DNA of 64,000 nt from Epiperipatus broadwayi (taxonomy: Eukaryota; Onychophora; Udeonychophora; Euonychophora; Peripatidae), in assembly GCA_028023455.1 (NCBI GenBank), contig JAQFVV010013339.1, positions 88,167 through 152,166 on the forward strand, in the 5' to 3' direction. The number at the start of each line of letters is the position of its first letter. Position 1 is the first letter of the stretch. The notes beneath the pieces were generated by a model. That model made no database searches. It worked only from the letters and a program-made list of their open reading frames with translations, and was not told the DNA's origin. Positions 34,791 through 46,483 of this stretch are shown here, piece by piece. The position numbers and the translations under genes were made by a program.

Positions 34791-37700
34791 TATAGTATAA
34801 TAGCTTTTTCTATAATTTTAGTTTTTACCAAAGGTCATGTGGAAGTAGTTATTTGTCTTTGCTTTATACTTTTTTCTTTTATATGGCCTCTTTCACGATT
34901 TCTCAAGTTTGTCATTTCTATTGAGATTTCCCCTTCATAATCACAAAAATTAACAGATGAACAGATTTTCTATTTTTCCCATATTATATTTTCAGAAAAA
35001 TAATAGTTTGTAATATCCCACTTAATGATAAAATAACTAAAGTAACATTTTAAAAATTATATGTCATTAAATATTTTATTGAACAAATGTTATTAACCAG
35101 GAAAGTTATTTTCCATTATGATATTTTGTGAAATTTTATGAAAGCACATTTATATAGTCATAAAATATCATTTTAAATATATGTTTAAACATGTTATAAT
35201 CACTTGTCTTTATCTGACTGACAAAATTATAATAAACAGATATGACCACTTATTGGATTTCTTTAATTCAAAACAGCTTGACTTTCTTTTAGTAATTCTT
35301 AATTTCATAACATTTTTGTACAAATAAATGAGTTATTTTTCAACATTTTGTCAAAAAATATTGTTTTCATTAGAAGTGTTACAATCAATCCTTGCATGAA
35401 TATGAAGACTTGATTTATTCTATAATCAATAGCTTTAATTTTTCAATCATAGATTTTTTTACCAAATATTCTCCTTTTCCATGTCTTAGACCTAAACAAA
35501 ATAGAAAAAAATTAATACTCTAACATGTCATAAATGACAAATAAAGATAGTTTATTAAAGAAGCAGAAATTAATTTTCATTAGAACATTCTTAAAATAAG
35601 CAACTCATTTAAGCTTTTTATCAAATGATGCATTTAATATCTTTATTGATCCAAATGTATCATGTTTCCAGTTACTAACACCAGAAAAAATCCACATACT
35701 TGTTTGTTTTATATACATGTCAAGAATTATTATTTTGAACCAAATTATTTTTGCATTACATAAAGCCTAAGAAAAAATTACAAACAATCACATATATAAA
35801 CTTATGAACTATAGATATGATAAATCGATCTAACCATAACTTATAGAAAAACAACTCTGTATAAATATTCATATTGACAAGTCTGCATTTCTCAACTTGA
35901 GTTCCATATAAACTATCATTAATTTCAGGCCAATTTCAGAAAAAAAAAATATTTATCTACAGAATATTGAGAGCAACAGAAAAAAATGCAAATGTCATTC
36001 CCATTCTATTTTGTGATTATCTTTTGAAAAACATAGCTACAAAACTTCATAATATAAGTATAAAGACATACATATATAAACTATCTAAAGAATTTACATA
36101 CAGCCTTTATTTTTCCAAAAATCTCTTTGTTATACAGTAGTAATCATTCATTGGTTTTCATTAATAAAACTCAAAAATAGGTATGATAAACTTTAAATAT
36201 ACACATGTAGACAAACAAATTGAGCCACTATTTTTACACAAGTGAAAAAAATGATATTCTATAAATTACATACACAGTATGCTGAATTATACAAATGTAA
36301 TATGTACAATTATTAGCTTCAGTTTAATTATTAAATCAAATTCTCCATTTTTGTATAATTGATATTAATTGAATAAATATGAATCTGGCTAAAATATTTT
36401 TATTGGGTCCTTTTGTAAATAACAGTGATCAGATTATTAATAACAAAAATGTAAAAAATGGACTCATAGCTGAAAGAAAAAAACGATTAATATTTAAAAC
36501 AATAATGCTATTCTACTTTAAATGTGTATAAAATTATAACATTAGCAATATATACAATTATTTAACTATTTTAATGGTATGACAAAAATATTTTCATATA
36601 TGACAATAATATATGGAGATACAATTATATTATTACATACTGTATTTTATAGCAATATTTGGTAAAAGGTGAAATATCTTGTAGTCACAGAATAAAATTT
36701 ACTATTGCTTCTGTAATGTTATACATAAATTAAAAATGTTTTTTAATTTATTATGTTTGGAGAACATTATATAGTGGAATATTTTTGACCAACCCATAAT
36801 CAGTCTATGACAACAAACAGTTTGAGAAACTTTAAATTAGTGAACAGAAAGTTCAAATAACAACTTCAAAAAACTCATTTAACAATGATTATTAATTCTA
36901 CAATCATACTGCTTCAACACATCAAATAAATAATGAAAACCATTACAATATCTATGCATGCCCGGTCTATTTCTGCCTTTTTCTCAAAAAGACCACATAA
37001 CTTCCAATCACCTTCCTTTCCATTATAACTTTTTTCATTTTAAAACAGAATTCTTCACATAATTTTTTAATCTTAATCGTTTACTATTCAAAACCACACA
37101 GTCCAAAATAATATATTTAATATTTTTTATTTTGTGTTTATATGCTTTACATTTCCCATCTTTCACCATACCTTATGTATTAAGATATTTAATTAATTAT
37201 CAAACAATGCATAGTTTTTATAAACAAAAAATATTCAGGAAAAAGTTATCATCCAAAATAATAGTGCAAATAACCAATGGAAAACCTTTTGCTTAATTGC
37301 AGTGTTGTCTATTATTGTTCAACAAGTGTTTTGGTTTACATTTTGATAAGTAATATCGATTTTTGTCCACCAGAAAATCACTTAATAAAAAAATTTCCTA
37401 GATATACATATGTGTGTGCATACTTATTTATTAATAACTGTATGATGACAACATATCATTTTTGTTTGGATGTATTACATTTTTAGAAAAAGTAGGTGAT
37501 AAATATTTATCACAAAGAAAAAGCTAAAAAAAAAAATTCTATGAATATCCTTCAGAAATAAAGAATTTAAAGTTAAATGATGTTTTGTATTGAATGATCA
37601 TTTTCAGTGATGGGCATGAAATGGTTTATATCTAATAATATAAATTATACGTAAGCTGCAATGACTCACTTTTTGAAACATCTGTTAATTTCTTATAGAA

Positions 37701-38220
37701 GACCCTACTGCACATACCTAAAAATAAATATCTATTTTTAGTATAATCTTTCATCTATAAAAGAAAACTTTCAATTCTTATCCCAACCAAAACTGTGAAA
37801 TATAAGATTATAGTGACTAGAACAAATAATTCAACATGTGGAGAAATAACACTAAAAGGCCAAAAAGTAATAGTAGTAATGAAAAGAGCAATACTTATAT
37901 AAGAATTAGTTGCTTACAAAAATATAATTATCACCATTTACAGGAATTTAAAAAACAAAAATTAAAGTTCTCAAAATATCCCAACAACTGTTTATCCATA
38001 TTACAAACATTTTATCATTCAGATATTATAAAAGGTCATATTAAATGATTGAGTTTTTATCTAAATAAACTCCCATTATAATTAATAAGATATTAATATT
38101 GTATATCAATATGTTAATCCAAAAATTAATGAAGATAAAAATAATTTGCAAAATATTTTATATTACTCAGATATTTAAGTTATATTTGAATACAAATATA
38201 CTTTAGATATTTTGAGATTA
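34791..38220. other. AT-rich sequence, no gene seen
   Basis: No supported gene, RNA or repeat. If gene B has an upstream promoter or exons they should be here, but I cannot identify them. Confidence 0.45.
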
Positions 38221-38315
38221 GTTGTAATTATAGAAGATTGGAACAGACTTTCAAGCTCCCTTCAGCTCTCCAGTCTATCTTATACAACTGAGACACATGT
38301 GATAAAAATAAATAT

Positions 38316-38349
38316 CCAATGTCTTTTGTGCTGAATCAGCACTCATCAG
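38316..38349 (-). ncRNA. Hammerhead-like core (family 2)
   Basis: The minus strand reads CUGAUGA, stem II GUGCU-GAUUC-AGCAC, then AAAA where GAAA is expected. The core heptamer and stem II are perfect; the G12 position is mutated to A. Confidence 0.5.
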
Positions 38350-38770
38350 TTGGCTTCAATCCTATCATCTCCTACATATATTTAATCAGGCTCAGTTTAT
38401 ATTAAGATAGCATTTCTTCAAACTTTAATGGACAGGCTTCAATCTATCCAACCCTTGAACTTTTCGGTCATCCATATCATTGAATATCAGGTGATGAAAC
38501 ATCCAATTTTCTTGTTGATGCCAATATTATTGTCATACCCATGTTAATGTTAAGTCACTCTGATGCCTCATGTATAGAACATTATTCAATTAAATATACA
38601 GAAGAGGGATGGACAAAATATAGCCTGAATCTGTAATATTTGAATACAAATTATAAAATTAGTTGTAATTATAGGGAATTTGAACACAGACATTCAAATT
38701 TTCTTCAGCGATCCATTCTATCTCATACAACTGATATACTGATCACACATGTGAAACAAATAAATGATCT

Positions 38771-38805
38771 CCAATATATATTTTGTGTTAACCAGCATTC
38801 ATCAG
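38771..38805 (-). ncRNA. Decayed hammerhead-like core (family 2)
   Basis: The minus strand reads CUGAUGA then AUGCUGGUUAACAC and AAAAU. The heptamer is intact, but stem II no longer pairs and GAAA is lost. It is included because it is homologous to the neighbouring copies. Confidence 0.4.
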
Positions 38806-39349
38806 ATGATCCAGATCATCATCTCCCACACATTATGTACATTCGAGATCATTTTATGACTTTTACATGTGATCATATGTATCAGTTGTATGAGATAGAA
38901 TAGATTTGTTGAAGAAACTTGAAAGTCTGTGTTCAAATCCCATATAATCACAATTAATCTCAAAGTATATAAAGAATACTTGTATTCAAATATTATGGAT
39001 TCAGTCCATATCCTGCCCATCCCCCTTCTATGTATTTAAATGAATAAGGTCTTATATTTGAAATGTCAGAGTTACTTAATGTCAACATGGGTAGGACAAT
39101 AATATTGGTGTCAAAAAAGGATTTGGAATTTCCATCATCAGATTCTCAATCGTATGAATGGCTGAAGTTGGAGGGTGGAGTGGATTGAAGCTATTAAAGT
39201 CTAAAGAAATGCCAACTTAATATAAACCAAGCACTGATTATATATATGTGGGAGATGATAAGATTGAAGCCTGTCCATTAAAGTTTGAAGAAATGCTATC
39301 TTAGTATAAAGTGAGCACTGATTGCATATATATAGGAGATATGGATTAA

Positions 39350-39391
39350 TGGATGAGTACTGGTTCAGTATGAAATACATATATTGCATGT
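39350..39391 (+). ncRNA. Hammerhead-like core (family 2) with compensated stem II
   Basis: The plus strand reads UGGAUGA (for CUGAUGA), stem II GUACU-GGUUC-AGUAU, GAAAU, then a possible stem III ending in a GUC cleavage triplet. Compared with the copy at 38316-38349, the third stem-II pair changed from G-C to A-U on both sides, so pairing is kept. Confidence 0.45.
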
Positions 39392-39581
39392 CATTTATCT
39401 TTTTCATATCTGTGTGGTCATGTATACCGGGTGTATGAGATAAGATAGATAGCTGAAGGACCTTGAGAGTAAATGTTCAAATCCCCTGTAATTATATTAT
39501 CTTTAAATATGAAAAATAAATCACACCAGCAGGATGTTATATACTGATGTCTTTACCAAAAATAAAAAGATAACTATGAAC

Positions 39582-39800
39582 CTAATTCACTGGAACAGAT
39601 TAAAATTTTCTGTAAGATTAGACATTAAATCAAATATGTAAAGAAGAAATTTCTGTTAATTGAACATAATTCTCGATTTCTATTTGAAACAATCTAATTC
39701 ACTGGAATAGAATTAAACGTTTTGTAAGTTTAGGATATTAAGTCAAATATATAAGCAGCAAGAAGTTTCTGTTAATTGGAAATATCTTAGATTCTTCCAT
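39582..39800. repeat. Two-copy tandem repeat, 112-bp unit
   Basis: CTAATTCACTGGAA recurs at 39582 and 39694, with TTTCTGTTAATTG in both copies. It is a local duplication just left of RTE copy 3. Confidence 0.7.
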
Positions 39801-42800
39801 TGAAGCATTAAAAAAATAAAAATTATTTATGACCACTACATGTGTTCCTGTCATTGTAGATATTATTTGATATTCATATGGTAAATAAATACAGGATATT
39901 CAGCAACATGCATAAACCATCATGATGGGGTTATTGGCGTTACCTCTGGGTCTTTCTTTTCAGAACTTACATATCAGTTGAAATGTGTTGAAAGCAAAAT
40001 AAATGTGGATGTGAATGATTTTATTTATATATTTATAATCATGACAGACAAAAGTAAATCATGGCCTTTAGTCCCAAGAGACTAAAATTGTCAGTCAGGC
40101 AGTGCTACGACTCTGCTAATGAAGAACCTAGGATAAAATTCAATGACAATTTTTAATTTAGATACCTACAACTGCAGACCATTTGAATGAATTGGAAAAA
40201 GTATCTAATTGTAAATAGGACATTATAAAGCTAGTAGACAAGTCAATTAATTTACAAAGTTGACATGTATTTTATTATCAAGTCATAAATACTAAAACTA
40301 GAAATAGAATTATTATAAATAAACAGTGGGAAAATAACATTGTGAAGATTGATAGTCTATTAAGTTCAGAGACTAGATTAATTATTGGACTTAATGGAAA
40401 ATACCAAATGCAATTTAAGAATTCAAGTTTATATCCCAATAAGTTCTCATTCTGATGATGAAATGGAGGATTTTTATATACATGTATAAAATGTTTTTGA
40501 CCAGATAAAACATTTTAAAATTGTTATGGAAAATATTAAATGCTTCAATTGACAAGCTAATGATTGAGCTGAGAAGAAATTGTAATGACAGGAATGAAAG
40601 AGAATAGAGTTGAAAGGAAAACTATATGAATTCATTAAGACAAAAATGGTAAACGAAAATCGGCATGAAAATATACAAATTAAGGTATACATGAATGGGA
40701 TCATATTCTGACCAAACATAAGTACATAATTCAATATAATAATGTTCTATATAGATTTAACACAGAAAATGATTGTTAATAAGTGAAATGTAGATATGTC
40801 AATGCAGAACCAGACAGGTAAAAAATATTTTAAAAAGTTGACATTCCTAACTTTCAGAAACCCTGCAGTTAATATAAATTGAAACTTCAAAATCAATTCA
40901 AAATATTATCAGATTTTAATAATGACTCAGACTGGACTGAAGTCAAAAAAGATCTGCAAGACAGAAGGCTTATATAAAAAAGAAAGAATTCATCAATAGT
41001 ATAGTATAATAAGACAATGCAAAATAACATGAAGTAACAGGAAAGATTTTAAAAAGAAACTATTAAAGCAAATGAATATCTAGAGTTTTATAAAATGATA
41101 TAAGAAAAGAATACTTATATAAATAGACATTATTATGAATTGGCAGGAAAGTTATAAAAATGAGTAAGACCAAAAAATATAAAACAGCATCTTAATAATA
41201 GAAAAAAAATATTTCAATAACAAAAATAAATGGTCATCAGAAAATTTGTAGAGTACAGAAAGAAACATTATTAAAAAAAAAAACAAGAACCCTCTACGTT
41301 TTTTGAATTGCCAAGTACTTTAAATATGCAATTACATTTATTAAGGAAAATTCCAGCAAATAATGCAACTATTTTTGACATTTTAAAAGGAGTAAAATAA
41401 AAACATTTTTTTTGACAAAATTTATTATTAAATGTCTAAATGATAAAAAAATACCAAAGATAAACATATCATCCTTTTATCAGTTCTATACTAAATTTTA
41501 CCAAGATAATTACAATTAGTCTAAAGTGAACTTTGGCTTTAAAACAACCTTAACATAAATGTAGATTTAAAAATAGTTTCAACAGTGTAGAAACAAAAAG
41601 AACCAAGGAGTTGCCATTATGTTTTTGATTTATAGTTTAAAAACAATTATTTCATTCTATACATATTTACATTACTATTAACACTTTGAATTATCAGGCT
41701 ACAGGAAAAAGAAATTGCTATGATCTAAAGAACATTTATCAAAATGCAGAGGAGTGATTTTATTGTTTGATGATATTAGAACATATTGAAAAAGGTATAT
41801 ATGGTGATTCCATATCTCAAACACTTTTTTTGTTCACAAGTATTTTGTGGAGTAAAAATAGGCAATTAAGGACTAAAAATGTAGTTATTTAACTTATCTA
41901 TATTTTGGATATGATGTGATTGATTTCGCAAATAATGCTACAGGAAATATTACAAGTATTATCAGATAAAAGTAGAAAAATGGAGAAAAAATAAATATAA
42001 AAAAAAATTGAGTGCTGATTTAGAGTGCACTCACTGCCATTTTGAATTCTAAGGACTGCCCAAAACCACTGCTGACACACCTAAGTGATAAATGACAGAA
42101 TAACCTACACAGGGTCATTTGGATGTGTCAGTGGTGGTTTTGAATAGATCTTAGAATTCACAATGGTGGTGAGCACAGTCTAAATACTAAACTTCTAAAA
42201 TACAAATTTTATTACAATAATAGTGTTGCAAAGTGACGAAGTATGCAGGGAGGATGTTTTTGATGATATGAAGTATTGTTCAAACAATGCAGCAATCTGA
42301 TCAAACCAAGCTTATAATTTCAAAACACTAAAAGCTTATAACTTCTAAACTACTAATTTCATTACAATATATGCCCATAACTATATGAAATAAAGCATAT
42401 TAATTTTACAATCAGATTTTTTCTTACCAGGAAAAAACTTTGATATTTGTTTCATGCTTCCTTTGTTCCGTATAGTTAGGAAACAAAATGGAGATAAGAA
42501 AAAAAAGGATTGTTCACATTTGATCTCTTGGCTTGGATATCGGATCTACAATTGATCATGTGAGGTTCTGATGGGCTCTTGAAACTGATACAAATCTATA
42601 GATCTATTTATATAATTTTCTATTTATTAACATTAAAGTGATTTTTATCATCAACAAATAATCACAGAAAGATGTTTAAAAATAATATTTACAGATTTTA
42701 ATAAACACTTATTTCAAACATAAGAGGTAATGGATTTTAAATAAAATAAATACTAACCTTTTCACCATCATTAGGTAACATTAGTATATTTAAAAAATTT

Positions 42801-43239
42801 AATGAATAAATGTCTCTCATTTAGACTTTTTTTAATCCATCCGCCAGCAAAAAACATGTGAGAAATGAAGCATATGACATTACACACCTTGGTAAGAAAA
42901 AAATTTGACTTATTTTTTATTAATTATAAAATTAATACTATTTAGTTTAGACAACTATTCTTTCAACTAATATTGATAGAATGAGTTTTATTATTAATTG
43001 TAGAATTAATGTACATAGGCAGTTGTTTCTACATTTATTCAACATTTGCATTATTTCATAATGTGGGTATAGATCTATATTGTAATAAAATTTGTATTTT
43101 AGAATTTATAAGCTTTTAGTATTTCAAAATTATAAGCTTCGTTTGATCAATTTTACATTTATTGAACATGTAGTTTATTTTTTTTTTGTTTACTTTTTCT
43201 GTTTAAATATTTTAAATTTATAAATCTCTCAGAGTAAAT

Positions 43240-44460
43240 AAATCTATAATTATTCTCCCTGCTGACAAAGCAATGCAACAGTTGTCATGGATACAACTGA
43301 TTATGACAACAAAATACATGAACTCCTAACAGCAGGTCAATATAGAAAAGTGGCAAAAAATCCGATACTGAGTATGCAAAAAAAATTAGAAACATTACTC
43401 AGAAAGCATCGCAGATGCTTCACTGATTCAGAAAAAAATAAAATAACATCATATTTCAACAAAATTCCTCATCTTTATGATCTACCTAAAATCCAAGAGG
43501 ATCATGTTCCATTAAGACCTATTGTTAGTTCTACAGATTCCTTCTCAAAGTTCTAAATCCATTGGCATACAAGACCCAGTCCTTTGTCAGGGATTCTAGA
43601 CACTTTGTAGAATTAATCAAGAACATGAAAATTGAAAGAATTGACTAATTGGTAAGCTTTGATATGGAAAGTTTATTCATGAATGGATCATATGAAGAAT
43701 TGTTTATTGTAAGGAAAAGATTAAATGGTGATAATAGTTTACAAACTAGAACAGCACTTCCTATTGATAGTATAATGGAACTATTAACATTCTTTCAATA
43801 AAATCAAGGAATGGCTATGGGCTCACCATTGTCTCCCCTGATTAGCAATATTTATATGGAAGAACTTGAAACCTTAGCCATAAAAACCACTCCATATCCA
43901 TGTAAAGTTTGGCTTTGGTATGTGGATGATACATTTTTTGTATGGCCACATGGTGAAGCACAGCTACAAACTTTCTGGAAACACATCAACAACATATCCT
44001 CTTCAATTAAATTTACAATAGAATCAGAACAAGAACAAAAATTGGCATTCTTAGATGTTCTTGTGATAAGAATCCCTCATGGCAAAATTAACCCTACAAT
44101 TTACCAAAAACCTACACATACAGGAAAATACCTAGCCTATACATCCAGTCACACCAGATATGCAAAACATGGGAGTTATAATACCACTATGAAACAGAGT
44201 AAAAGAAGTTTGTTCAGAAACCAGAGATTTGGAAAAAGAAAAGATTTATATAGAACAAACTCTTATGAAAAATGGTTATCCATCAGCTGTTATTGAAAAA
44301 AATATTAAATAGACAACAAAAAGAACCATCAAGAGAAAAGACAATTATTGGCACTGTAGTGCACCCATACATTCCAAAAATAGCAGACAAATCAAGGAAA
44401 ATCTGCAATCAGTATAACATCAGAACAGCTTTCCAGAGCCATACCACTCTATGAGGAATT
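43240..44460 (+). pseudogene. Penelope-like reverse transcriptase, frame-broken
   Basis: The N-terminal signature ATVVMDTTDY, then LYDLPKIQEDHVPLRPIVSS, is characteristic of Penelope-type polymerases. Motif A VSFDMESLF (Asp at 43661), motif B MAMGSPLSPLISN (from 43811) and motif C WYVDDTFF (YVDD at 43919-43930) follow, then KLAFLDVL and a QKPTHTGKYL thumb block. The catalytic residues are still present. Frames change at about 43270, and there are stops near 43555, 43645, 43800, 44294 and 44452, so no complete protein can be made. The encoded enzyme would copy the element RNA and act with the downstream GIY-YIG nuclease. Confidence 0.9.
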
Positions 44461-44670
44461 CTAACATGTACAAAGCCTAAAATTGAAATGCTGAAAAGAG
44501 AAAACTGCATCTACAAAATACCACGTGAATGTGAAAGAACATATATTGGTGAGAACAGTCATTCCATTAAAAAGTGCTTGCAAGAACACAAACTGATGAT
44601 TAGAAGAGAGAAAACAGATTTACCTAAAATAGCAGACCATGTATGTGCCAATGAACTTATGTTCAATTGA
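44461..44670 (+). pseudogene. GIY-YIG endonuclease domain of Penelope-like element 1
   Basis: CIYKIPRECERTYIGEN (from about 44506) aligns with the GIY-YIG core (Y-K-I ... T-Y-I-G-E), followed by SIKKCLQEHK, where the usual Arg reads Cys. Penelope-like elements use this domain for target cleavage, and its position directly after the reverse transcriptase is as expected. The frame is short and closed by a TGA at about 44668. The upstream join to the polymerase is broken. Confidence 0.85.
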
Positions 44671-44885
44671 GAAATTACAAAAATATTGGATAGAGAGGAA
44701 AATGTATAAAGAAAATTTAAAGAAGCTGCTCACATGACAATGGCAAACAATCTCATAAGCCAACCTAGTGTGACTATACATAATGTATGGAAACTACTAC
44801 TCTATCTTTGCTCTTAGGAAAAAGTGGAGAAATCAGGAGAAACCTCATAGATAAATATATGAAATTTCTACTGACTATTGCCTTT

Positions 44886-44968
44886 GTTAGGATGGCTCAG
44901 TTGGTTAGAACATTACCTTAAAATTCAATACTCAAGAATCTAATGTCCAGGTTCGAATCCCATGCTAG
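44886..44968 (+). ncRNA. tRNA-like segment (A box and B box)
   Basis: TGGCTCAGTTGG (44893-44904) matches an internal promoter A box and GGTTCGAATCC (44950-44960) a B box, at tRNA-like spacing. The acceptor and anticodon arms do not pair well, so this is a tRNA pseudogene or the head of a tRNA-derived SINE rather than a working tRNA. It sits between the endonuclease remnant and the hammerhead-like stem of the Penelope-like element, and could have provided an RNA polymerase III promoter. Confidence 0.6.
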
Positions 44969-44995
44969 TACTGTCACTAGTCAGGCCAGTATCAC

Positions 44996-45029
44996 CTGAA
45001 GAAGAGGGGGAAATAATACCTCTCGAAAC
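44996..45029 (+). ncRNA. Hammerhead-like stem of Penelope-like element
   Basis: CTGAAGA is followed by AGAGG, a loop, CCTCT, then CGAAAC. The five-base stem is perfect. The arrangement resembles a hammerhead core with CUGAAGA in place of CUGAUGA. Similar CTGAAGA...CGAAAC stems are a recurrent feature near the ends of Penelope-like elements. Self-cleavage is doubtful. Confidence 0.55.
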
Positions 45030-45200
45030 ATTGTGCATATACTAATCTGTTTGATGGTCTATTACTAACAGTTGAATGTATTTGGTATATTTAAATAAAA
45101 GTTAAATTTTTCTAAATATATTAAATACTCATATTAGATAATGGAAATATTCCAATATAAATATATAATTAGAACACCAAACCTTCAGGAAAACACTATA
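45030..45200 (+). repeat. Penelope-like element tail repeat (copy 2)
   Basis: The blocks TTACTAACAGTTGAATGTA, TTAGATAATGGAAATA and AAACCTTCAGGAAAACA appear in the same order at 15735-15905 and, inverted, at 48785-48960. This is the reference copy because it lies inside a recognisable element. Confidence 0.6.
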
Positions 45201-46095
45201 AACTTTCAGTATTTCAAAATTTATTTGTTCTTCCCATTTTTTATATGTTGTATATTTCAGACACGTGATTTTTAATCAAGCTTAGCTGTATGGATTTTGC
45301 ACAATTTTTTAATTATTGATGTAAATTGCAATTTGTTTCAAATAGTCATATCACAACTACATGTTGATTATTCAATGTCATTTATAGCTTAGATGTAACA
45401 GACGTGGTTTTGGGTGGACCTTAGAATGGAAAATGGCCATGAGCACAGTCTAAATCAGTACCCAAAATATGAATAATGCTGAATGGATTTTCTTAGAAGA
45501 AAATAATGATTGATAAACATAAATTTTACAATGTTAGTTACACATACCTTGATCAGATAATTAATAAAGATAGAATCATAACAGTTAATCCCACAATTAA
45601 ACTTGGATATCTATGAATTTAAAAAAAAAGATTTTTAATGAGTTTTATCATTTCTTATTTATGGATCTAAATATTAAGCAGATAACACAAAAGTAAAAGA
45701 AAAAATTGAGACCATTCATCAAAATATAAAAACGAATACTTAATATAGCAATATCATGCTATACATGACTTGCTTTATTGATTACTATAAAGATTAATAA
45801 TATATGTAATAAGAAAAGATTGAAAGCAAGAAATATGAGTGACAGAAAAAAATTATTACTAATGCTACTCAAAGAATTAAAAGACTCAAATAGACTTGAG
45901 CTGAATTTATTGTTGGAAGATGTAGGTAATAATAGATGGAGAGTTGAAGTTTGAAAATGGATTCCAATAGTTGCAAAAGATCTTGAAATTGATCACATGA
46001 AAAAAAAAGATAAAAAAGTAAGAATTATTACTGGTATGATGTGGAAAAGAAAGGGTATGGATCAATGAAATTGGATTAAATTTACAAAAGTCTTC

Positions 46096-46440
46096 ATTTT
46101 ATAATGAATCAAAAATATTCGAAAATGATGTTAATGAATAAAGCTCAAATAAATGCTATAATATCAGCAGTATTTTTAAAATACAGAAAGATATTTATTT
46201 ATTCTTGATGTTAAATGTAAAAAAGTATAAATAATTTGGACTTATATAAAGATATATAAATAATGAAGCATTTTTCATAAATAGTGAGTCAATATTTGAA
46301 AATGATGATAATGAATAAAACTAAAATAAATACTACAGAATCAATTTATAGAACTCAGATAGATACGTATTCATGATGTTAAACCTAAAAAATAATAGTT
46401 TGCATTGATAGAAAAATAAGAGAGTGTATAAATAATGAAT
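46096..46440. repeat. Tandem duplication of about 170 bp next to RTE copy 3
   Basis: The order ATAATGAA(T/G)C, a TATT(C/T)GAAAATGATG block, AATGAATAAA, TTCATGATGTTAAA or TTCTTGATGTTAAA, and TATAAATAATGAA occurs twice. It may derive from the 3' tail of the adjacent RTE copy. Confidence 0.55.
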
Positions 46441-46483
46441 CATTTTTAGTAAGAAATATAGATTAAATTGCCTAAATACTTTA

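Larger units (their letters stand above)
38225..39500. mobile_element. Retrozyme-like repeat array with hammerhead-like cores (family 2, copies B-D)
   Basis: Two minus-strand units (cores at 38316-38349 and 38771-38805, offset 455) are followed by plus-strand sequence that repeats the same blocks inverted (38870-39000 and 39200-39500). Shared blocks include TATC(T)ATACAACTGA, CTTTCAAG or its complement, TTCAAATCCC, and GGGAGATGATAAGATTGAAG. The family is shared with 27085-27880. All pieces are non-coding. The mixture of direct and inverted units resembles the arrangement at 22265-23030. Confidence 0.55.
42012..45460 (+). mobile_element. Penelope-like element 1, nested in RTE copy 3
   Basis: The element lies cleanly between two halves of RTE copy 3. 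Its left end (GTGCTGATTTAGAGTGCAC, 42013-42087) is the reverse complement of its right end (45381-45458). A second, inverted copy at 42112-42189 is therefore a direct repeat of the right end. A further inverted pair flanks the 5' region (42297-42400 and 43048-43153, both around AAGCTTATAA). Pseudo-LTRs with partial inverted pieces at the 5' end are characteristic of Penelope-like elements. The internal part encodes reverse transcriptase and GIY-YIG endonuclease in broken frames, followed by a tRNA-like segment and a hammerhead-like stem. It is inactive. Confidence 0.8.
39834..46115 (+). mobile_element. RTE LINE copy 3, heavily decayed and split by an insertion
   Basis: Homology to the 5' leader of copy 1 starts at about 39834. 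ATGACAGACAAAAGTAAAT (40044) matches its start region, and TTAGATACCTACAACTGCAG (40158) the start of the endonuclease. Endonuclease and reverse transcriptase remnants run to about 42010. The element then resumes at about 45465 with a counterpart of YKYLGQIINTDG (45535-45560) and ends with the equivalent of the last block at 46070-46115. Stops and indels are everywhere. The interrupted middle (42012-45460) is a Penelope-like element, so this copy is older than that insertion. Confidence 0.8.

Noticed and set aside
44886-44968. Functional tRNA gene
   Set aside because: A and B boxes are good, but the acceptor and anticodon arms do not pair, and it lies inside a Penelope-like element; called tRNA-like only.
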